Assembly: GCA_028565635.1 (NCBI GenBank)
Contig: JAOXYB010018761.1
Location: 1-18,138 of the forward strand
Direction of reading: 5' to 3'
Length of the DNA stretch: 18,138 nucleotides
Source: Phoronis ovalis
Taxonomy: Eukaryota > Phoronida > Phoronidae
Both the position numbers and the translations under genes were made by a program. Every line of letters begins with the position of its first letter. Within the stretch, counting starts at the first letter, position 1. Positions 1-10,257 of the stretch are shown here, piece by piece. The notes under the pieces were generated by a model. That model saw nothing but the letters and a program-made list of their open reading frames with translations. It made no database searches and was not told the DNA's origin.

Positions 1-130
1 AAAAAGTATACAATCCAAATCCAAAATTTTTTGGTCCGCCTCACACCCCTACCAAAAAATACCTTGAGTACCCCCCCGGGATTTATCCTCACCAAAAATC
101 TAACCAAGAGACCCCCCCCCCCGGAATTAA
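1..130. repeat. C-run repeat fragment cut by the left edge
   Basis: Two long C runs (about 71-77 and 112-122), each followed by GG or GGG and an A/T stretch, sit inside otherwise ordinary AT-rich DNA. Read on the minus strand this is a G-run, then GTACTCAAGGTATTTTTTGG and AGGGGTGTGAGG. That resembles G-run MITE-like repeats I recall from marine invertebrate genomes. The stretch 129-146 (TTAATATAATAGTGGGTA) also resembles the inverted end of the element at 9292-9622. The other end is outside the window, so no target duplication can be tested. Confidence 0.4.
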
Positions 131-3100
131 TATAATAGTGGGTATTACATGGCATGCATGACTATACTGTTGATATGCTTTACTCTCATAAATTAATGTG
201 TATTCCTTTGTCAGTTGCAAATATTTATTGTGCAGATTGCCATCAGTATGATGTGTCTATGCAATGATGCCTGGTAATACTGTATTACACACAAACCTTT
301 TAATTAAAGAATACTAAATAAAAAATTAAATAATAAATATTATAAATTCTAAATAAAAATTAACGAACACTAGGTTTCTATAGAAAATGACATTCTTTTA
401 AATGCACTTACTAGGTATTGTTATATCATTCCATGTTTTACCTCTATCTACTTCATTATAATAATTTAAGGAAAAACAAACAAAATCTAATGAAAAATGT
501 CTCAACAAATTTCAAACACTGCTTATTAAACAGCAAAAATCCCAATGAAATTTACAAAACAAATTTAATACCGGTTCAGTTATAGCAAATATACCTAGGC
601 AAAGAGTTCATTGATTTTGAAGTGTTCTCTCCTTTCTATATAAAAAGTGTTAATAAATTTGTTTAATTCAACCCTCAGGTACTAGTATTACCTGACTGTC
701 AAGATGGTCACTCATAGTAGCTTTTGTAGTTAGCTTTTGTAGTATAACTGGCTGTCAAGTTGACAGGATTTTCTAGCCTAAAAAAAATCATTGGGTATTT
801 GTGGACAATTTTCTGTTGAGATCCTTGATAACAAGTGATCTGAAATCAGAAGATCTGTCCTTGTCCAGATGAGAGACTTGACAGCTATTATGTAGTAAAA
901 AGTGAAATACATGATTTCAGAAGCAAAGAACAACATTTCTCAAAATAATCTTTAACACACTAAACATAAAAAACACATTAACTAGTTCTAGATTTCTTTT
1001 TGAAATAACTAAGTAATAAACACTCTTGTCTCATATGTTTACTTCAATTAACAAATTATTCAAATGCTAAATTTTACATTTGGGTATTGGAAATCAAAGC
1101 TACAAATCATGTTCAGTTACTTAGAAAATTGAAGTCAATCTCTTGCTATTGATATCATTGAAATGTCAAGCAAGTTTGTACCTTTTGAACATATTTGGTC
1201 TTTTAATATGCATGTTCATTAAACAGTGTGTAAACAGAACATGTTAACTTCTGCTTAAAATTCCAACAGCATCCAGTGTACCAACAAATCTGAATGTATA
1301 TTTTGGCTGCACATAATAAAACATGATAACAAGTTTTACATTCAGTATGTATGTAACATTCCTCTATTGATGGTCAAACAAATTAACAAATCAAGTTAGG
1401 TTGATTGGGGGTTATCAGACAGAGTGAGGATTTCACACATCCCCCACAGCTCTTTTGTCATTAATATCTAGATTATAATAGATTAATTTGAAGAGGATGT
1501 CTTATTTACTTTATTTATATTACCTGTCTGAAAAAGATTAAATCCTACAGGTACATGTTTTTACTAAAATGTATGCAGGTGTTGATCTGGAAAAATAAAT
1601 ACAACTTACTATAATGAGAAATTTAGCAAGAGCTCAAAATAAATGTTTTAAAAAATGAAATTCAAGTTTTGGTAAGCTTTATCAGGATCAATGTTTGTGC
1701 TGTTTTTAAAGCATTGAAGAGTTTTCATAGAATAAATGTCAGCAAGTGGTTTACTCACTAGGATCTCCCATTTTTTAACCCAATATGCAAGGCCAAACAC
1801 TATAGGCTTAGTCTTCTTATTTGACTTAGGTTTTCAGATATAATGCTGAGTAATAGTGATACTGGAGAGCATTTTCATGTTTTAGAATAGATCATAGTAG
1901 ATATGACATGTTTGAGGGTATTAGGTTATGTACAGTACATAGCAACCTCAGGGGTATGGGCTTTGAACAGTGGCTATTGTCAGGTAACTAAGTTTCGAAT
2001 TGCATAAATTCTACTAAAATTACAATTACGATTTTCAGGTAATTAACCACAATTTCTGCACACATTGTTAATTAACTAACAAAATAGTTAAGTTAAAGTT
2101 AAATCCTTGTGTTTCAAGACAGTTTTGAGAATGATTTTCCTCTTTAATCAATTTGAGTTTGTCGTCATGGTCTGAAGACAAATCTGCATGTTTTAATCTG
2201 TTTAGGAAGTCCACCTACCCAAATCAATTTGCTGCCTCAAACTTTAATCGTAGCACAGAGCCTTTATATTTTCAAATCGATTTTTAGTTAAAAAGGGTGA
2301 ATCAAATTTTTCAAATAAGTTTAAATCTTATTATGTACTAAAATCTGTATCTAAGGAATTGCATTCTGATTAGAATCAAAACCATTTAATAATATTTGTT
2401 ACATATTAACCTTTTATAACAAAACGACTGATTGACTTTCCTGCTGTACCTGCTAGAATACTTTAATCAATAAACACTTATATACATGTACTTAAATGTA
2501 AATCACTAATCCATAGACAAAATGAAGTAATAAGGTGGCTAATAAATTGATTAGTTTAATGCATGGAAATATTAAATGTATTCTGTCCATTGTGTTGTCA
2601 TGGTGTTACTATAATTATATTCATTCCTGCTGGGTGCTTCACATTCACAATGTTGATGGAATAGGATGGAAATATACATTTCAGTAAGGAAAAAAATTGT
2701 AAAGTTTAGTTTTCTGATGTGATTATAAAGGATTTTCATATTTTCTTGGCAAACCATGTTGGGAAAAATTATTGCTTGTATTAAATTTGTAATAATCTAC
2801 TATGATGCATAATTATGAAGAAACACCTTCTTTACTGTAAAATAATGTTAAAATTGTGTTTACTGAAATATCACATTTTAATTTTTACTGTTCTTTATTA
2901 ATTAAACTAAATTTCTATCTACTAAATTTGCTAAGCGTATCGGGTACAAAGTATTGTTTTTGTTGGATCCTGATATTGGATATTGGAGAACTAGACCTAG
3001 CATTCATGGAGGATTTGCAGCATATATGTATATTATACAATTTCTTTGTACGAAATTGCAGTAGAATACCTGTCACATCCTACTTTTAGAAAGTTGATAC

Positions 3101-3653
3101 AACCTATTAAACTTAGGAAAATTTTATTATTGAATTTTATTCAACTGTTTATTTCCTTTTCCTAAGTAAATACATTACACTATTAACTATGTGAACATTG
3201 TTACTTGATAGCTTGCATTGTACACAAATAGTTAGCTGAGATTTAAAAACTCAATAAAAAGAAATATTGACTAGGGAAATAATTCCTACTGGTAGTCAGC
3301 TTTGATGTTTACTGTTACTAAGGCAGCTGATGACACCTTGTGCTATATCTGTTATCAGTGTTATTTAATCTTGCAAAACCAGTGGTAGGGAACAGTGGGA
3401 TAGCAGTTATCTTTTTAGTAGAACCGTTTATAAATTTGTTTTTCTTTATTTCTATAAATTATAGTAGGGAAAAAAGAGAGCATTATTATAGATTACTTAA
3501 AAGATGTAGTAATGAGTTTGAATTATGATCTCAATAAAGTTAAATTTAAAAAATAATACAGAATAGAAAGTTTGGAAGGGTTGAATAATTATTTAAATTG
3601 ATAAATTTCAATAATAAAAATTTACTGTATTAAAAGGGGTTGTTTGTTTCCAG
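131..3653. other. Non-coding region upstream of the Spatial-family gene
   Basis: This is AT-rich sequence with short runs of A and T. The few open frames of 60-80 codons (around 2572-2757 minus, 2856-3089 plus and 3340-3528 plus) have hydrophobic, low-information translations, no plausible splice partners and no family motif, so I treat them as chance. The promoter and any 5' untranslated exon of the gene starting at 3655 should lie here or further left, because a splice acceptor directly precedes its start codon. I could not pick out that exon or a TATA-type promoter with any confidence. Confidence 0.6.
718..743. repeat. 13-bp perfect tandem duplication
   Basis: TAGCTTTTGTAGT occurs twice head to tail (718-730 and 731-743). 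The flanks also carry a loose pair, CTGACTGTCAAG and CTGGCTGTCAAG. It is a small local duplication with no visible function. Confidence 0.8.
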
Positions 3654-3654
3654 A

Positions 3655-6600
3655 ATGAGCAAATTTGAAGTGTTTCGACCTTCAGACGGACCTCTACAAG
3701 TGCCTGGAAACTTTGAGGGTGCCATGATGAGTACAGATACTTTTCGTAAGGAACAGCCACGGCCATCTACACAAAGTGGCTATAGATTTGGTCAACTCAG
3801 TCATAATTCATTTTTCACTAGACACAATCCTCATCCATTTAGAGTTAAGCACATTAAAGGTAAGGAAAAATACTCTAAAGTACTCAACTTTTCTCCAATA
3901 TGTAAGAATAATTAGTACTAAACAGAATGTTAAATTTACTTGAATGTTACCATGACAACAAATTACATTGATACCAATTTAGGATTGAACTTGCCTCAGT
4001 TTTACTGTTGTTAGTCTGTAAAATGTTTTTTACTGAAATATGCAAGAAATCATTGCCAAAAGCATGAAATGACTCAGTTTTATACTGTATCCATTACTTT
4101 ATACATTTGTGTTTGTTAGCTTTTGTGAGATGAAACAGTCTGTACTTCATTTTTCAGGACTTCTTGATGTGCCAATATGTGCTGTGAATGATAATGGATA
4201 TGTGTCTAATGCTAGATATTCAATTACTGGTAGCTTTCCACCAAATAATTTTAATGCAAGTAAATTATCAAACTCTCGTTACCATATACCTGTGAATGCG
4301 ATTAACATCAACTCTCAGTTACATCCAATTAATACCGTAACTGGACTGCAATATTTTACTGGTCTTCAAAGTTATCCATTCAGGGAAAAAGCTGTTCCAC
4401 AAGTCGGTTTAGGTAAGTTTTTTTCTTTATACCAGTATCCTGTAAATATTTTAAAACTCTTGCATCTGATGAAGGCTGAAAGGCCAAAACTTTGATAATA
4501 TATTCAATTTTAAGTATTTTCAATTGTTTAAACTCTTAGGATAACAATTTCAAGTGTTTTCAATTGTTTAAACTCTTAGGATAATGATAAAATCACTAAC
4601 TCAGTTCAAGTCTTCACTTTTCTGAACACAGAATGAAGCAATATTTAAAAATCTAAAACCCTAAATTGGCATACTTATATACAGGTACAAGTAGAAAGAT
4701 ATTAAGAAATGCCTTCTACACTTTGAAACTATATCAATCACATTCTTAATTAAAAGTAGCTGTAGATTTTTCTATATGTTCCCCTGTAAAATTTTGGGTA
4801 TGTGTCAAATAGTATGTGGCACAAGCACTTTGGTAAAAATATTAATCATCATGGCCTAGCTAATTGCTGGTTTTATGAATGATAAGTAGTTCAGAAGAAT
4901 TATGACTTGATTTTAGGAAAATGATCTTTATGTTATACTGATGAAGTATTTGCATAATAACTTTTGTATAAAATAGTAGAATTTACACTATAACAAATGA
5001 GCATTATAAGAAGGAAGTGACACAATTGAATTTTTATAAAATTTAATGTTTCACAAATTTCTATAGAATGTTTCCTGCCAAATAGACAATACTGCAGAAA
5101 TAAAGTGCTTCTGTGATTGCATTTTGAGCAGCATGGTTTTATAACTATTTATAGAAACATAAAAGTGTCATTTTCACAAAAAGTAGAAAACTGGAATAAA
5201 AATTTAATTTATTTCTTCGGAGAAAAAATTAATATAATTCTGTAAATTTAATTTAATTTAATTCAATTGTCAAAGCAATATTACTACACAAGAGTTCATC
5301 AATGGTCTTACCAGTATTAAATTCCAAAAGTAAAGTTTTACTTTACGCTACAGTTCCAGTCATAGAAACATGGAGGGACGAGCTAAGAAATCTCACAGAA
5401 GCAGCAGGTCTGTTAGCAGTGGAGAAAAGGAAAGAAGACATGAAGAAAGAAACTGAAAACAAACTTAACAAGAGTGTATACTCTACTGAAACTGGTCGCC
5501 TTATTCCACCTCCTTCTAGAGCAATGACAAGACAAGGTTCACGTCAAGCCAGACGAGACCAAATGGGGCGATATTTTGAGCACATTGCTGGTGAACCAGA
5601 TCAGGAAAGCATGGTAAGCAGAAATACCATATTTATAGAATAAGTGAAATGTGGTATATTTGGAGAGGATTATCACCCAGCTGATATTGAAAATCATTTG
5701 TTTCGTAAATGAACTTTGGCAAGAAATGTCCTTAATAGAGGTGTTAAGAGTTGGTGTACTGTTTTATGTATTATTTAATACATAAAAGCGGTGATACTCC
5801 CTTGATGAAGCAAAGCAATGTATACCTATTTCAAAAGAAAAAAGATTATTTTACACAATTGAAATTGTTAATATTTTTAGACTTTGAAAATCGGCAATAT
5901 CTCACTGATGCATGATACATTGATAAAACTGAAAAGCAGTATTTATGCATATATAATCAAAACCGGAGCTAATTATATTTATAACTACATGCTTCTATTA
6001 GAACAAATTTGCAGCAGGCCAATTTCATTTTGAAATTTTGCTGTTCCATACTTTTTTAAAAATTATGTTTACCTTTGCCAAAAACTAATTTATGCAATGA
6101 AGAATTGAAATTTTACATATTTATAAAATTTGAAAAAATTGCCTTCATTATGCTTTAACCTTATAATATGTACCCCACATTATCAAGTAATCAGACAATC
6201 TCAAGTATATCTTTTGAAACTGACTTATTTAAATTCATACAACATCACTTAAGGAAAGTACTGATTTTTTGGATTATATTTTATTTACTTACCTGTGTTA
6301 AATGACTGTCCCTGGGGGGAAATTGAGATGTTCAAAGTTGTGGTTTTATTGCGTCTTACATATGCTGATGCAGGCAATATCAACAAAAAGAAATTATAAA
6401 TAATGATTTCCTTTGAAATGTGTACTATCACTATTTTTAAAGTAATATGCTATTCATTCTTGACTATTTGTGTATTCTCAAATATTTGTTTTCTCTAAAG
6501 ATTTCTGAATGCATGAAATATTCTATGAAGCAAAAATATTTTCTTTTATTACCAGTTATTTACCCACAGGTCACAATAGTTTAATGTTTTAAAAAAGACT

Positions 6601-8653
6601 AAATAAAACTTGGACACAATTGTGCCTTAGAATAGTTACCAGGTAATAGAAATGTATATTGAACACTTGACTGGAGAAAACAATATTAAAAATACTCAGT
6701 TTGTTTACTTGTCTGTTTCTGCTTCTCCAATGCTTATGATGACGAACAATAGAATGATTTATATCTAGCGACTCATGCTAACACATAGATTATTAAAATT
6801 ATTTTCATTACCTACCCATCAGATGGCAGCACAATTTTATTTACTATCTGGGATATAAACAAGATTTTATTTCTCATAAAAAGCAATTGATAAGAATATT
6901 TTATTCGTTTTCTAGGTTTTACAAATGTTGTGCCAGATTTTACAGACAGATGATGTTAATGCTGTTCAGTCATGGCTAGTGTCTGCTGGAGAAAGAGGTA
7001 TTTTATGACCTTTCTAATCTTCAGAAAGTATATCTATTTAATTATTTTTGTAAATTAATACAGATTGTCGCATTATTGAAGAAATGCAGTACTGGTAGTC
7101 TTACTCTGTTACTTATCACATTAACTGTATATTAATGATTAATTTTTTTATTTTTTAGAAAAATGTTTGGTTTTGGATCTGATAAAATCTGCAATAGCCA
7201 GCAAAGATGAATACTATAATCAAAGTAACACAGAATTCATTCAGCCAGAAACTGACCAACCTAGGCCACAAACTGACCAACCTAGGCCACAGACATCACC
7301 AATGAAATTCATTGACCATCAAACAGAGACGAGTGCCATCACACAGAAGCAGGAGGAATCTAGAATAGAAATGATTGAGAGGTATTTACATCTGCACTTC
7401 TAACGTCCTCTAAAGATACACAATGTCAAGAGTATATCAACACCATCGGTTTTGGTATGGCTAACTGACCAAATTTAATCATATTGAAACTTGGAGATGG
7501 TACAACATTCAGTCCTCAGTAGAAGCACTCAAATACAACATTTACTAGCTATGTTGCCATCCCATATCATTATTGCTATGATAGTAGATATTGACGTGAA
7601 GCTCGTAAGATTTTTTAAATCAGATTATAAGAAGTCAGATCAGCAATTCTAATGTTAATTTTTTTTACTGTAGGATGAGTTTAGAAAACGTGTCACCTCG
7701 TGCTGTCGCTGGTGAACACCCAGCTAATGATGTAACTCAGTGGACACGTTATTCATGGTCAACAAACAAGGCTAACAATAATGTGATGGATCCTAAGTTA
7801 TCTGCTCATCAAAGGAAACCAGTTATTCCAGAAAATGGTATGAAACAACCCAGAATTTTAACATCATCTGTTTCTAATGATAAGAGCATTGGCAAAAATT
7901 TACCAGTTAAATCAAATGTTAAACCATCTGTTGCATCTGACTTAGATTCCACTCTCGAAATTGAATTTAAGACAAAAGACAAAATCCTGGTAAACCAAAT
8001 TCTGTAAGTTCGATGCATAAGTTAGGAAGTAATACCTATGAAACGCAAAAAGAAGCTTATACAAAAAGAAGAAATATACAAAAGACATCAAAGCGACTTA
8101 GATAATAATTTAGGACACTTAGCAACTGTTTTTGAAGATAATCTTATGTCAAAACCCAGAAGTTCTCAAGGTATTACAAAGGTAGAACTGCCCAACTTTG
8201 ATGAAGACAGTTGTGAGTTTGGTTCACCATACATACACTGAAATGTTCTCACACCTATAAAAACTTTAATTAAGTATAACAATTTTCAAAGGAATTTTTA
8301 ATCAGATTTGTTTTTTTGTATCTATTTACAATTTATCAAGAATGCTTCGTATGTATTAACCTGTCTTCAAAATTCCCCTACTCTTCTTTCAGCAATGTTG
8401 TTTACATTACAGCATTGTAATAAAAGTTTTTGAAAATATCATATTAACAAACTGACTTTCTTCTTCAGATGTTTTAAAACCACCAAAGTGTACTGACATG
8501 TTCCGGGTGAAGCACTCCCCGCGTGAACGACCATTAACTAACCAAGCACCATTTAAACCATCCACGCCTATGTTACGATACTCACAAACTCCAAAGAAAG
8601 AAACAGACATTGCTGAGAAATGGGAACCAGCTAAATCTACAGTAGAACAGTGA
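3655..8653 (+). CDS. TBATA: Spatial-family protein (TBATA / C4orf17 homologue), 7 coding exons
   Basis: Coding exons: 3655-3859, 4158-4412, 5354-5613, 6916-6997, 7159-7381, 7674-8170 and 8469-8653 (TGA). All have GT-AG borders and matching phases, giving about 568 residues; human TBATA is near 350. Family marks: FGQLSHNSFFTRHNPHP (residues 45-61), HIKG then VPICAVND (73-80), a Trp/Leu-rich helix with a charged KRKEDMKKE stretch (about 158-190), YSTETGRLIP (196-205), and a conserved segment at about 241-280 beginning VLQMLCQILQTD and including EKCLVLDLI. The first block matches TBATA, while HIKG...PICxVND also matches my memory of C4orf17, so this may be a co-orthologue of both. No signal peptide or membrane segment is visible. 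Residues 299-312 are a doubled TDQPRPQ. The tail is Ser/Lys/Pro-rich. Vertebrate TBATA is tied to thymus stroma, brain and testis; no enzymatic activity is implied. Exon 6 reads through only if two single-base indels are allowed (see 7971-8102). The start ATG lies one base after an acceptor (TTTCCAG), so a 5' untranslated exon upstream is expected. Confidence 0.9.
4505..4584. repeat. 40-bp tandem duplication in intron 2
   Basis: Two head-to-tail 40-bp copies (4505-4544 and 4545-4584) differ at only two positions (TTAAGTA versus TCAAGTG near their starts). They lie about 90 bp into intron 2 of the Spatial-family gene. The near identity suggests a recent duplication. Confidence 0.9.
7251..7292 (+). 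repeat. In-frame 21-bp duplication in exon 5 (TDQPRPQ x2)
   Basis: Two 21-bp copies (7251-7271 and 7272-7292) differ only in the last base. They encode TDQPRPQ twice, keeping the frame, in the linker after the conserved 241-280 segment. A repeat of this kind could vary in length between individuals. Confidence 0.9.
7971..8102 (+). other. Frame-shifted segment within exon 6 (paired compensating indels)
   Basis: The frame that starts at 7674 stops at 8005 (TAA) and 8023 (TAG), yet the same frame is open again from 8026. It continues through a donor at 8170 (CAAG, then GTATTA) that joins in phase to the last exon. The gap is bridged by another frame, open 7971-8102, with coding-like content (PGKPNSVSSMHKLGSN). 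One missing A in the A4 run at 7981-7984 and one extra A in the A5 run at 8047-8051 or 8063-8067 would restore a single frame. The indels sit in A runs, as expected of read errors, but a true compensated mutation pair is possible. An intron here is unlikely: the phase-compatible GT-AG pair (7990-8025) leaves only 36 bp. Confidence 0.7.
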
Positions 8654-8668
8654 AAATTAAGATAATTC

Positions 8669-8674
8669 AATAAA
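8669..8674 (+). terminator. Candidate polyadenylation signal of the Spatial-family gene
   Basis: AATAAA begins 16 bases after the TGA stop at 8651-8653, which would give a very short 3' untranslated region. A variant ATTAAA follows near 8699, so the real cleavage site is uncertain. Confidence 0.45.
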
Positions 8675-9282
8675 CACAAGGAAACATTGCAATCAAGAAT
8701 TAAAGTAATTGGAGATACAGAAAGGAGTGAACTGTACACTGGAACATAATTTTAAGTACATATATTTAACTAACATGCTAATGTAGTGTAATTTAATCTA
8801 GTTTCATGTTACAAAAAGACAAGAAAATTCTAATAATTGCATGTATTTCAGGATACATTCTTAAACAGGCCCTTGCTGATATCCTGTTTAGCTGTTTATC
8901 CAATTCAAAGTGATCCACATCTTAATCTGCCTTTGTGTTATATATCTGATATTATGTTGGGGCCATTTATAAATCGGTCACAGCTACATTTATTTGCTCA
9001 ATTATTGTACATATAGCTATATGTTTTGTGTTGTGTATTTCTTAGAGTGAAGTGTTAGAGTGTGATGTTACTCATAAAACATTTTGAAAAAAAAAAATTT
9101 AGATGGTATATGCACATATCATATATGACAATTGTTAATACATTTCTTCCAAGTGGAATTTACCAACAAATAACTTATGCCATCTTCATTTTTTATCAAA
9201 TGTTGCAAGGAGAGTAATATTTCTATCTGTGATAAATCAAAGTCTAAAAGACATTTAAACTTCAGAATTATTTTGAACAGAT

Positions 9283-9631
9283 GATGTCAACCCCGGGGGG
9301 GGGGCAGTCAATATGAAAGTGGGTACGCATGTTCCAACAAAATTTTACGTGAAAGGGTATGTTTTTCGAACCGCCGGTGCGTTACGCGCTTAGGGTCTGT
9401 TTTTTTGTTGTTGCTAAAATCACGAAAAGGGGTGTTTTTTTTGGAGGTATGACACTTCGTTAGGGGTGTTTTTTCCCAAAGTCACTTTCTTAAGGGTGTA
9501 TTTTTAAAAAAACTGACTTCTTTCGGGGTGTATTTTTTGCAGAATTTCACTTCGTTAGGGGCTTTATTGAAAAGCCATGTTGGAACATGGGTACCCGCTT
9601 TTATATTAAGTGCCCCCCCTGGGATGTCAAC
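9283..9631. mobile_element. MITE-like element with 9-bp target duplication and internal minisatellite
   Basis: The flanks carry identical direct repeats GATGTCAAC (9283-9291 and 9623-9631), a 9-bp target duplication. The element (9292-9622, 331 bp) has inverted ends of about 45-48 bp (9292-9339 and 9578-9622). They start with a CC and G run, then share AATATxAAAGxGGGTAC and CATGTTCCAACA. It encodes no transposase. Its interior has five imperfect copies of a 30-33 bp unit built on CACTTCGTTAGGGGTGTTTT, starting at about 9421, 9453, 9483, 9515 and 9548. A 9-bp duplication fits Mutator-type (MULE) DNA transposons, but the family cannot be set from this copy alone. It has higher GC than its surroundings. 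Confidence 0.85.
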
Positions 9632-10257
9632 AAATAATTTACAGAACGTCCGAGATAAATGGAGCAATGTTCTTTATCCTCCAACACAAGTGATTGTTTT
9701 TTGAAAATGTTCTCACTAAGATAATTTCCGTTGAAAATGCGACTGCTTATGAAGCATTTATTAGTTTTTTTCCAATTTTGATGATATTATCTCAGCTTTG
9801 TATTATTACACATAATCACTATATATTTAACTTCTTTCTATGATTATTATAATCTTCTGAAATGATTTTGTCAATGCACTGCAACATATACTCACGTTTT
9901 TATTGTTTTTACTTTTCCATATTTTTTGGAATTAAAAATTTATGCAATTTAAAACCAACTGCTGAAAACTGTTCTGACAATAAATATAACTGATTGTTAT
10001 CTATATTCATTCTTTATTTTCATATTTACAAAACTAGAGAATCAATCATTCATAAATTCATCATGATTCATGACATTAAACATGACTGTACATTTAAAGT
10101 TCAAATTATATAGTCATAGAGGTAAATTAATTTTATCAAATACTTTGAGGTCTATCAGCTAGATACCAAATACTAGAATTAACTCTGTAATCACCTTGTA
10201 AGGCTACTTGCACTACTAGCTACATAATCAGTCTTACCTAACCATCATGCATTCAAA

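Noticed and set aside
2572-3528. Three short open frames upstream of the Spatial-family gene
   Set aside because: Their F/L/I/Y-rich translations are expected by chance in AT-rich DNA, and no splice-compatible neighbours or family motifs were found.
7809-8018. 69-codon minus-strand open frame
   Set aside because: It is antisense to exon 6 of the Spatial-family gene.
7990-8025. A 36-bp GT-AG intron that would remove the stops in exon 6
   Set aside because: The phase fits, but 36 bp is too short for a normal animal intron, and the bridging frame looks coding. Paired homopolymer indels explain the data better.
8407-8739. 110-codon minus-strand open frame
   Set aside because: It is antisense to the last exon of the Spatial-family gene, which has the in-phase acceptor and a coherent C-terminus.
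9482-9667. 61-codon minus-strand open frame
   Set aside because: It is a read-through of the internal repeats and right inverted end of the MITE, with no transposase character.
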